Shown here one piece after another: positions 54,601 through 61,000 of a stretch of 64,000 nt of DNA; positions within the stretch are counted from its first letter, which is position 1, and the number at the start of each line of letters is the position of its first letter. Made by a program: the position numbers and the translations under genes. The stretch lies in the NCBI GenBank assembly GCA_030267565.1, contig BRXU01000003.1:1906001-1970000 (forward strand). Reading direction: 5' to 3'. The notes under the pieces are model-generated. The model searched no databases. It saw only the letters and a list, made by a program, of their open reading frames with translations, and had not been told where the DNA came from. Source of the DNA: Pleodorina starrii (taxonomy: Eukaryota; Chlorophyta; Chlorophyceae; Chlamydomonadales; Volvocaceae).

Positions 54601-57266
54601 GCCTTGTCGACCGCCTTGCCGAGCGCCTTCAGCATCTCCTCCGGGGGCATGCCGAGGTGGCCCTGCTCCTCCGCGAACGCCGTGCCCACATCCTTGCGGA
54701 GCTCGTCCGACAGGATACCTCCCATGAACGACTGCAGCAGGTCTTGCGGCGGGATCCGGGTCTTATACCGGTCCTCGAGCGTCATGGCGTGACGCAGGCG
54801 CTCGAAACACGGTCGCAGCTGCTCCCCGGGCCGCTGCTTCACCATCTGCTTTACCGTAGCCACGTCGGCAGGCGTCAGGTGTAGGTTATACGAGTCCCCG
54901 ATCGCTTCCCACAGCTGCAGCATGCGGTCCTTGTAGGGCGTCGACAGCGCCACCTCCTCCCAAATCCGATGTAACCCCTTTGCGCTCTCTTGGGACGATA
55001 TAAACTTCGGGAAGAAATCAAAGTACCGGGGGTCGTTGGTGTTCAGAAGCCCCAGCTGCTCCTGAGCCGCCCACGTCTTCATGTCGTCCTTGAGTTTGGC
55101 GACGGACATGAGCGTCACCTCCTTGATCTTCATGGCGGCCTCCGGAGGCGCCGTCTTGATCCGCACGCTTTGCACCGGCAGCTGGTCGCCAGCGTGGTCC
55201 GGAGCCGGCGTGAGGCCAACGGGAACGGCCTGCTGCGCCAAACCACTAGCGCTGAGCGCCGCCGCTGCGGCACGCTGCAGCCAATCGGCCCGCCACGGCG
55301 CCATACCGTCGGCGCGGCGTGCATCGCCCGCCCATGCGTCCGGGTAGCCCGGTGGCAACTGGTAGCCCGCAACCGCGGGGTAGTAAGGCGCCCATCCCCC
55401 ACCAGGCATCGGCTGCCAAGGAGGGTGCTGGCCAACGGCGCCGACGGCTGGCTGCCAGAGCGCCGGGAACGGCTGCTGCAGGTCGCCTGCGCTATACGCA
55501 GCCGCAGCCGGCTCGCGGTCGTGCAGCGGGGGCGGCTGTCGGTCCTGGGGCGGGGCTTGCGCCTCGCCTGCCACGCCACTGGCGGCGCCGGCCTGCTGCT
55601 GCCGTGGTAGCTGGGACCCGGCTGCCTGATCGCCAGCCAGGTCGGCTGGCTCTCCCCCGATGTCCAGGAATAGCTGCGCCAGGCGGCTGCGCCGCCGGGC
55701 GGGTGGGGGCCCAAGGGGCCACATGTGGGGAGCCGTGGGCGGCGGCTGTAGCGGTAGCTGCTGCTGCGGCGGCGGCGGCATCAGCGGCTGTTGCTGCAGC
55801 TGCGGCATCAGCGCCCGCTGCCATGGCTGCAGCTGCTGCGGCGGCAATGGCGGCGAGGCGGCATAGGCTGCTCCAGCGGCGGTGACAGCGGCTGGGTCGG
55901 CGGCGGCGAAAGGCATATTTGGTACCGCGGCCGGAGGTGATCGCGCAACGGGGTCTCGTCCGGCGTCGGCCACAGCGGCAGCGAGCGCGGCAGCCGCGGC
56001 AGGCGCCGCGGCCGGTGGCACATGCGCGCTGAGGACGCCGCCGAGCCCGGCTGCAGGCATCATCGGCAGCATGCCGCCAAGGTTGCCCCCAGCGGCCGGA
56101 AAGGCTGCAGCTGCGGCGGCGGCAGGCGCCAGCGCAGGCTCCGGACGCGGCATGCCGCCGAGGTTGCCCCCGGCGGCCGGAACGCCCGCGGCTGCGGCGG
56201 CGGCAGGCGGCAGCGCAACCCCCGGATGCAGCACGCCGCCAAGGTTACCCCCAGCGGCCGGCACGACCGCGGCTGCGGCGGCGGCAGGCGCCAGCGCAGG
56301 CTCCGGACGCAGCATGCTGCCGAGGTTGCCCCCGGCGGCCGGAACGCCCGCGGCTGCGGCGGCGGCAGGCGGCAGCGCAACCCCCGGATGCAGCACGCCG
56401 CCAAGGTTACCCCCAGCGGCCGGCACGACCGCGGCTGCGGCGGCGGCAGGCGCCAGCGCAGGCTCCGGACGCAGCATGCTGCCGAGGTTGCCCCCGGCGG
56501 CCGGAACGCCCGCGGCTGCGGCGGCGGCAGGCGCCAGCGCAGGCTCCGGGTGCAGCATGCCGCCGTAGTGGACCGCAGCAAGGGCGTCGCCAGGGGCGAG
56601 TGCCGGTCGAAGCTCCGGATGGGGACCGAGCGGCCCGAAACCCGGCGGCGGGTGGAGGGCGGCATGATGCTGTCCCCCATTCGCCACCGGAAGCACACGC
56701 CGAGGCGGCCCCGGGTCGGGCGGAATGTTGTCCGCTGGAAGCCGCCCAGCCGGCCCGCCGGGGGCTGGGGATCGTGCGGTCGGCGACCGTGCCAGTTCCG
56801 AGCGCAGACGAGCCTCCTCCGGCAGCCAGTGCTCCAGCGGTTGCGGAACGTGGGCACCCAACACATGGTCGAGACCGCGCCGTGGGGAGGGTGCACCAGC
56901 GTCCTCGGCCGTGGGCGGACGGCGCTGCCCGCTAGGCCCAGCGGCAGCGGGGTCGCCACCGCCGGTAGGGTCCATCTGCACGACGCCACCCGAAGCGCGA
57001 GCCTTCAGCAATGCCTGCGCCCTGAGGGCCGCTGCCGACGGCGCCCGTGGGATACCGCTGACGCGCCTGCTGGGGCCGGCAGCTCCGGAGCCGGCGGTGT
57101 TAGCGACGATTTCTCCCGCGAACAGCGGGTTGTCGTGCAAGGACGTCGCAGAGGCGGCACCGGGGTCACTCGCACCGCGCTGCTGCCCCGCGTGACGCTG
57201 GCGAAAACGGTGCTCCGGCTCTGGGTCGAAGGCCTGCAGCGGCCGACCGGAGGATCGCGTCGGCAA
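45696..57266 (-). CDS. Giant gag-pol polyprotein with DNMT-like, PHD, Tudor-like and second methyltransferase-like domains
   Basis: 3,856 codons with no stop or frameshift. Approximate order by residue: Ala/Pro-rich N terminus with six 27-residue repeats (~235-400); Gag-like helical region (~700-900); CxxC/CPHHH/CPIC zinc-binding stretch (~980-1,030) and an RGG/GYGG tract; retropepsin-like segment with DEGA at ~1,535, where D(S/T)GA is usual; hydrophobic membrane-type segments (~1,826-1,889 and ~1,926-1,951); RT with YVDD at 2,241; RNase H (TDWS, GELL, TDHQ, ~2,385-2,510). Then comes a cytosine-methyltransferase-like domain (~2,665-2,985); HHCC zinc and integrase (D ~3,178, D ~3,237, E ~3,272); PHD finger (~3,474-3,518, C4HC3); Tudor-like WGRVKHVGEG...VSYEDGSEE (~3,578-3,620); and a terminal methyltransferase-like domain (DPWVGTGT at ~3,706, TNDLDP, SCPEMPL at ~3,763). 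RT, RNase H and integrase catalytic residues are present, so the core may be active. Confidence 0.85.
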   Translation of the reverse strand: MPTRSSGRPLQAFDPEPEHRFRQRHAGQQRGASDPGAASATSLHDNPLFAGEIVANTAGSGAAGPSRRVSGIPRAPSAAALRAQALLKARASGGVVQMDPTGGGDPAAAGPSGQRRPPTAEDAGAPSPRRGLDHVLGAHVPQPLEHWLPEEARLRSELARSPTARSPAPGGPAGRLPADNIPPDPGPPRRVLPVANGGQHHAALHPPPGFGPLGPHPELRPALAPGDALAAVHYGGMLHPEPALAPAAAAAAGVPAAGGNLGSMLRPEPALAPAAAAAAVVPAAGGNLGGVLHPGVALPPAAAAAAGVPAAGGNLGSMLRPEPALAPAAAAAAVVPAAGGNLGGVLHPGVALPPAAAAAAGVPAAGGNLGGMPRPEPALAPAAAAAAAFPAAGGNLGGMLPMMPAAGLGGVLSAHVPPAAAPAAAAALAAAVADAGRDPVARSPPAAVPNMPFAAADPAAVTAAGAAYAASPPLPPQQLQPWQRALMPQLQQQPLMPPPPQQQLPLQPPPTAPHMWPLGPPPARRRSRLAQLFLDIGGEPADLAGDQAAGSQLPRQQQAGAASGVAGEAQAPPQDRQPPPLHDREPAAAAYSAGDLQQPFPALWQPAVGAVGQHPPWQPMPGGGWAPYYPAVAGYQLPPGYPDAWAGDARRADGMAPWRADWLQRAAAAALSASGLAQQAVPVGLTPAPDHAGDQLPVQSVRIKTAPPEAAMKIKEVTLMSVAKLKDDMKTWAAQEQLGLLNTNDPRYFDFFPKFISSQESAKGLHRIWEEVALSTPYKDRMLQLWEAIGDSYNLHLTPADVATVKQMVKQRPGEQLRPCFERLRHAMTLEDRYKTRIPPQDLLQSFMGGILSDELRKDVGTAFAEEQGHLGMPPEEMLKALGKAVDKAQKLHSLQVSLFVRQEPSAQPQSKDGRAHTSTAAETQGAASQRSEKSKQRKPPPQQQQQQTPPQQPQQQQPSPPPQQPASQAPQPAAQGSGQCVVCRDRGAPADHHVDACPHHHAARNNNRCPICYRWPYHHPNVCWGPGGAAGGGRGQGQAEVPRQAPPGDYPPQGGYGGYGGGRGMGMGRGYGGGRGGGYGGRGPGGGYAGGRGQGYGYGGGGYGGEQGPSGTGAGGPPARGHVAAVEQAGVPGQQPAPTGQTEQRRVTFADQQEHAPYHAAYSEEYEYVDASPYFAGCTYLAAECPEAVPEPAVPAETNATRLAGQPTPQPFAVPTESAVSFRPRRHGYKPFEPRSSDSGGSIVVEVPAEVVREGAKSGVKVIVQVVPGSLDLDDAAAAPQGAQVQRMAAASVTQTADAPPLATSVTPDSSDQMAPPAEGPSPSGGAGAPGSTAADFAAHGTAASIPMRAAVPGGDTLAAPAAAAAADAAPFANSHVRARGAAARSAGDGAEEPPLVAAALHGGGTISPPPAAVQLPGGGTDALSTPTEPRPDGGGSSVRGAPLSCAANESSLCVPYRGPSMPLVPTVRPHAAMRAAAHASRLAAVTRPSGPDESRELQEFRSHNHGDLYLLWDHQLGLWHEGRDVPVRATLKDEGANVSCIDRQFCQRHGIAYRTSPVRLKTTMGMSEQLCEVASLRVVLCPGDPGRRRVLQPTGPVLVIDGDGEFDFLWGKVDSNQVAAYVDPYPRPTMWYRPDLPEGRPQLRHSLLLEPPRPPAPLGGDKAAIAIAAALRVHTSYVRGAQVSWAEQPAPEMPAGQRVQSPVLGGEAPPSSLLQTPVPASQQQQKSEPPAVAEPVGGAAVAGAGSAPPAQPEKEAVPGSPAGAKEAGGGPTAATDATRRGIPAQQSEAPPEQPVDAAKAGGLPDQPPKVAGGGAAYAPKPDDGKVASGVWWVMRWWLMRVIWGFAACVMMPFVWIAGYLRGLFVLPMWVLRQVWAGIVFLADVANRADDGVSRMSRRQRRRVNILRRRKEPPPRPPFWDRARQRTLATVVLGLLLVTTACVAGTLTARAGPGLMNALGGALHTGMAAREGFMAVEGGAHRAAGPSGPAASGRWEPGVSPIGSLFPDGQSSMPPDKRYVKDAEHGWIYGGHPDVDEQGWSAMKELLVRNKSSFAYSLGDLTGYTGPEGPFRINLTTDAHIVSAPRRYSPGELACGDKKLAEMRDAGIIVPCKGETKYASCPTMPAKRDAEGNWTDVRFCIDYRGLNTHTQRDYYGMHRIDDHLQAMGGSRFFSKVDARSGFFQIPVHPDDQSKTAFWWRNEIWMFKSMPFGLMNAGGKFQRVMDSIVARHKLGDFCKVYVDDLMIHSSSWEEHLEHVEKVLVALRSEGLFLHPDKSYFGAREVEFVGHMVMPEGTSMVRTKVAAILELRAPRNLTELRAALGSMTWYQRYIPSFSSICRPMYELLSKGVPWKWGSEQQESFDRLKEEFATDRVLKRIDPVNPLRLYTDWSKQGLGAVLTQEDDEGNERLCLCISRSLNKHERNYEPTKGELLAVVWACKSLRCYLHGRRFSIYTDHQALKWLITTKSLSGQSLRWALCLQEYDFDIAYLPGGQQLADLPSRMPRATADDLSGARLDGAPITGPDERVPTEAEEGPRAMASWLAEHPRADSERRLAAGVLHAVMCTRVAGSADVSSVVFTGWELTQGDDGYLADPSLIAPEEDDPAESYSCHLARVQATRAASLAVLPEEAGFFVHTVSPVGVGAEPLLVDTRQITSSFFPSAFRSGVSVLDLSSGPAAALEMALRAGLPVRRYFYVADDPIVRAATQQQCAELSGLYPTRLPLSAWRDSVFALPAQVCELTDAVLGRVMDPDEGPWLVVANVRCLGSVQGTAAKAADVERIVASLQKLRGSRMVGYVVQLESVTESFPPPECSRSFSQAFGAACTLDAAQAGSHQHRFVHVWSNLLHRELWGMMLLHTTRSPEQHAGEVLGPGRVMRNATIGDITPSGAAFNKLGKPLRVLRPISPIASAGGGPANVSAPVYDVSVGGFTGLTADECERVLGYRAGTTAVPWVTEQQRWVVMAMVPDLFALTFVMNVALAVYERTVLGAVPYQSGDGGPVTSRGEFDPVEEEVEIPRVHALVFTTQAVEVALEPRVPDIWADENALYYLRHGEHIRPDLPAAEVQSRRIHRRVASYRMERGMVHRQMPDQSWRHVPNPLERAGIIRKWHNSTGHFGVRRTLHLVALSHWWYGMAEDVSLEVKRCPECDRVRVGLSSERPELNPLPVMGLFYRWHVDLAGPFEASSHGSRYCMIMVESFSKHLEVEGLPAKEPQYTARAFHKHVLSRFGACAEVVTDNGGEFAGVFDRLLHGSFIDHRRISPRRPQANGLAERCVQTVKMALTKTLQQAQREGKEIDWEEALYWTVMGYRLSPQASTGYSPYELLYGVAPAVPAAVKEKFGSSLDFDNVSSVAVELVRRADAARSVAAGNALIAQQRDRHWYAKRRKGANAPRLFRIMPGDFVYVRGTSGHALEPSVRPEIYRVVDETGMGLMVLQGKCGTEMTVHPSQLAPCHLPGIDGTIDPSLAKPPADLCCEVCHVPSGEADMLLCDSCNSGWHFQCVGLPGVPEGDWVCPDCVKAGVTVDQVAAATQEEGAPPLTPEQRKAMAKAKSRMMREERLDGRFVVRKKATGRRGAPRNMWGRVKHVGEGRKPFVVSYEDGSEERMEYEELRSFLVPEGKKPPRAFANVVVQEVELPDFWASGRREGLKMALEYLMPGEHTAQSLSRMSLTAPHLRGGPVGASTSPAMLESLFERLDWSSVSWVCDPWVGTGTIAWVFKERGFRVVTNDLDPRRDADSHEDAMQPAFYKRLQLEGKLDAIVSCPEMPLVDVALPLAVRYAAFVACILVPGWYLTEAHEPRSRYLKSLREAGRLLVAMCLPRNSSGRRGVWLIVFANALVARRMLKGQYQSAAMFL
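48300..49290 (-). other. DNMT-like cytosine-methyltransferase domain inside the polyprotein
   Basis: The order of C5-methyltransferase motifs is recognisable. Motif I is VLDLSSGPAAALEMALRAG, followed by an acidic residue after the next strand (YVADDP). The motif IV region is VVANVRCLGSVQG, with Cys at residue ~2,766 but Arg where the catalytic Pro of the PC motif should be. The motif VI position reads QLESVTES instead of ENV. Motif VIII is QHRFVHVWSNL, motif IX GLTADECERVLGY, and motif X VPDLFALTFVMNVAL. The QHRFxxxWSNL and LTxxExERVxGY signatures are closest in feel to DNMT3-type enzymes. Retained Cys with altered neighbours suggests reduced or lost catalysis, or a structural role. Confidence 0.65.
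56075..56560 (-). repeat. Six 81-bp in-frame repeats in the polyprotein N terminus
   Basis: Six consecutive 27-residue units of the form GxxxxPxxALxPAAAAAAxxPAAGGNL. Units 2-3 and 4-5 are nearly identical pairs, so a 162-bp higher-order unit was duplicated recently. Confidence 0.9.
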
Positions 57267-58091
57267 GCGCGCCCCCGACGGCTGCTGTCGCGAGGCCGAC
57301 GAGTTCGCCGGGTTCTCCAGGGTAACTGGCGATTACTGCTCGACAACGAATAACTGATCTAAACTGGATGGGCGAATATCGACTCCTCCTGGCTGAAGCC
57401 AGGCAGCGCTCCTGGGCAGAAGTAGGTGTAGTAGCCTGACACGAGACTCCAACCGAAGAAGTATTGTGGGCTGAAACCTGATATTGGCAATGGCAAGTTC
57501 GGATTCCTCCAGGTCGTTACAGGCTGCGCTGGCGATATTGGCGCTAGATCGGCCTCAGCCAGTCGGGACACCACCCGATGCCTACGATCACTGCGTACTA
57601 CCGATAACTCGTCCACGTATTATTGACCTAACAGCATGGAAGATAGCTCTCTTGCGCATGCCCAGGAGCGCAGACCACGGACGCGCTCACTCGCCATCAC
57701 CACCGATCATCGAGCAGATCAACCTCCCTGGAGAGAAAATATCCCATCGAATATCGCACCGGAAACGCCTCCGCAAATATCAGACAAATACCCACAAAAT
57801 AAACTATTCAACAGAAGGAGTTGGACTACGGAAAGGAACACATCAGCCAAAGACCCAACTGACCCAAGGCCGGAAACCGGTAACCAACTAACCGCCATGG
57901 TAATACGCCAATCGGACGGTGCAGCAAACCAGCATGACAGGCACACTTGCACTCCATACATTAGGCCGGCGTTATCGTGGGGGTTCATCACTCGCGCGTA
58001 AATACTAAGCAGCCTTCGTTCCCGCCCTTATTATGCGTGCCTGTATGACCCGACGCGCATCAGGCAGGGCCGACGAAGCTCAGAGTTCCCA

Positions 58092-61000
58092 ATGGCCCGG
58101 CACACGAAGCACGGCGCTAGCGCTGCGGTGGCTGTGGCCGCAACACTACTGCTGATCAGCCTGTCCGCAACGTTGCCAACCTGCATCGCACAGACAGGTA
58201 TGAAATGGCTCGATCTGTCTCGTGTATTGCTTGGATGGTAGGCGCGTTTGTATGTCTTTCACGTCGGTTAACCATAGCTGACATGCATGAGCGCGCGTGT
58301 TTGCATGCATGCACGGTGATACCTTATTTGCTTGTCGGTGTGGTCTAAAACCCCCGTCAGCCCACTGCCGGGCCCGATACCAGCAGGACAGTGCGGGCGG
58401 TTGTATGTATTTCTCGCTCGTTTGCCTGCGCTGCATCATTTGGTACAGTGTGTCAGTGTCCGTTGTTTTGCATCAGCCAGCGATGCCACCGGCAGCTTCG
58501 ACGCCCAATATATACATGCATGCATTTGCATTTGCCCTACCTTGCTGGCATCCCTCACATGCTGCAGCACGAAGGGCGCTAACGATGGGCACGACATATA
58601 TAGTTCCTGCCCCAGCTACGCTTGCGGGAAAATGCATGTTGCTTGTACATGCCTGCACCCCATCCACATGCGTGGCTGGTCCAATCAACTGCGTGGCCTC
58701 ATTTGTTTCGACCATCTGATTCTCACCTTACTTGCTTTGTTTTTCCGTTCCCCCTTCCCCCCGCACACGCACCATCCCCTTCCCCCCCCCCGCTTAGCAG
58801 TCGAAAGCAACCTGGCGCTGGGCAGGCCAGCCTACGCATCTTCAAACTTCGCCAATCACTACCCAGCGAGCTATGCCGTGGATGGCAACAGGCACTCTTT
58901 CATGCACACTACGTTCGAGGACACAGCCAAGTGGCTTTCGGTGGATTTGGGTGGCCTCTACAGCATCAGCCGCATCCGGTTGTGGAACCGACAGGAATGC
59001 TGCCAGGAGCGTATGGCCAACGCGCAGGTCCGCGTGGGCGTCAACCAGCTCACCAGCGCCACCGAACATCCCAACACCATTATCGGATGGAACCAGCTGG
59101 TCTGGACGCAGCCGGGAGCGGGCAGCGCGGCGGTGCCGTACTACGACATTGTGCTCAGTCCGCCGGCCGTAGGGCGATGGGTGACGGTGCAGAACGGAGC
59201 GGGTGAGTTATGGACGCATGATGCATGGACTCCTGCTGCATCCGTCATGCATGCATGTCGGACTACTGTCCACAGCCTAGATGTCCCGGTTTGCGGCGCG
59301 CGCGGAAATCGGTGGGGCCAGCAATCTTTACACATATACGCACGTCATCAATATCGCTACGGGTATGTTAGGTTCTAGGTTGCCTTATTATGACCGTCGG
59401 AGAGTTTCGTTAACCGTCTGAATGTGTCCTGATCATGTGTCCGATCGATTGATGCTTGGACATACATTTATGGAAGGTTCTTAAATATGTACTAGATCCT
59501 TATTAGGCTCTCAAATATGTACTAGATCAAATGTTGCATATAGTTTGGTTATTACGCATTGGTCAAAGCATTGGTTTCTGGCAGCAGCAGCCGCAGCCGC
59601 CCGGGCCTTTGTCGCCTCCCCCTCTAGATAGCCGACGCTGCCGAAAAATCTGCATAGTTGAGTAACCCAGCCAAAAGGGACTGTTTGTATATTGTAGTAC
59701 AAAGCCAGCCAATACCACCAACGGAACTGCCAAGCAAGCGTATGTACACCTGCAATGTTTCCTCCGCCCGCCGCCTGCTGCCGTACCCCATACCGACAAT
59801 CCGCATTCCACACTATGGTGCAGCTGCTCGCTACCAAAACGTTCACACTGAAATCGCACGCAACAAACCACGTGTCACTTCCAAATAAATGTGCACACCT
59901 CACCAAAGGTACCATTCATGGAGACCAAACTACAAAGCCCCGCCCAACAAACCAAAATACATGTACAAATACAATGTACAAATGCAATCAATAATAAGCC
60001 CGCTCCAGCAGACCACATCCGTGCCCCACAGCCGTCCCCACTTGATTCGCGACGCCGCCTCGCTCGCTCCCTGCCAAACAGTTCATTAACTCCATCATGT
60101 CAACATGAACCATATGCAAATAAAGCCCGCCCAACATCACATATTATTGCATTGCAAGACCTGCACGACACCACACAGACTGCGAAGTGCATGTCCTCGC
60201 CGTTGCGGGCTCGCGAAGCTTCACGAGATCACGACCTGTGCTTACAACCGGACGCGCGACAAACCAAACGAAGTTTTTCCGCACACTTATTATTATCATT
60301 TCCTATAAGCCCGAGGACTTATCCTTATGCCATCTCTTATTAAGAGACGTGATGACAATAGATAGGGCAACCCGTGCGTAGCGTTAATTTGTGCACAATC
60401 AACTGCTGCTTACGGGAATTCGTTTCACTGACTCCATGTGCGTATTCGTTAGTGTCGTATTCGTTAGTGTCATGCACGCCCCTATGCGTGAACGTTTATC
60501 GCAGGGTCGTCGGTGCTGTCGATTGGCGAGCTCGAGGTGTACAATGGAACTGCCCGTGAGTGCGGAAATTATTGTAACCAATTCATATATATGGGATCTT
60601 TTGTGATTTCGGTCTTCAATACAACTGCTGCTTGCCGATGATACGTAATAACAGGTTATAATTGGCTAAGTAAGCATACCAAACGAGCCCCGGTTTCAGT
60701 CTGGCTAAGGCTGTGGCCGTCTTAGCCTAAGTTGACCTAAGCAGGATGTGCGTGCGGATAAAGCACAACTACTTATCACCGACTTTGAGTTAGCGCGGTA
60801 TTAGCCCCCACCTATAGCTGTGTAAGTCCGAAATGTTGGGTTAGCAGCACTTAGCGCGATCATACGACACATAGACCATACATGCGCCCACACACACCTC
60901 ATCACATGCGTGCGTGCATGGCATGCACACTATAACTGCGACGCAGGTCCTGCGGTCTGCCCTCGCGCCAACGGCTGGTGCGTGTGACTACCAGGGTGCA

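Larger units (their letters stand above)
45425..57967 (-). mobile_element. ~12.5 kb Ty3/gypsy-like retroelement with captured chromatin/methyltransferase domains
   Basis: The edges are inferred by comparing the flanks with the uninterrupted paralogous sequence upstream of lectin gene 1 (20,075-20,130). The left flank is homologous to about 45,420 and the right flank from 57,968 (GGCG-T-TATCG). Inside is one giant minus-strand ORF with ~700 bp before it and ~270 bp after it. A G-run on the minus strand (45,473-45,482), just after the ORF, could be a polypurine tract. No long direct repeat, primer-binding site or target duplication could be seen by eye, so LTR status is unresolved. The 3' LTR could have been lost, or the LTRs are short and diverged. 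Confidence 0.8.

Noticed and set aside
46081..57353. Many long plus-strand frames across the 45.7-57.3 kb region
   Set aside because: All are antisense shadows of the GC-rich minus-strand polyprotein. They carry no domain motifs, while the minus strand has contiguous RT, RNase H and integrase.
45421..57967. LTRs at the ends of the gypsy-like insertion
   Set aside because: I compared the ~270 bp after the polyprotein with the ~700 bp before it and found no convincing direct repeat. A dot-plot would decide.
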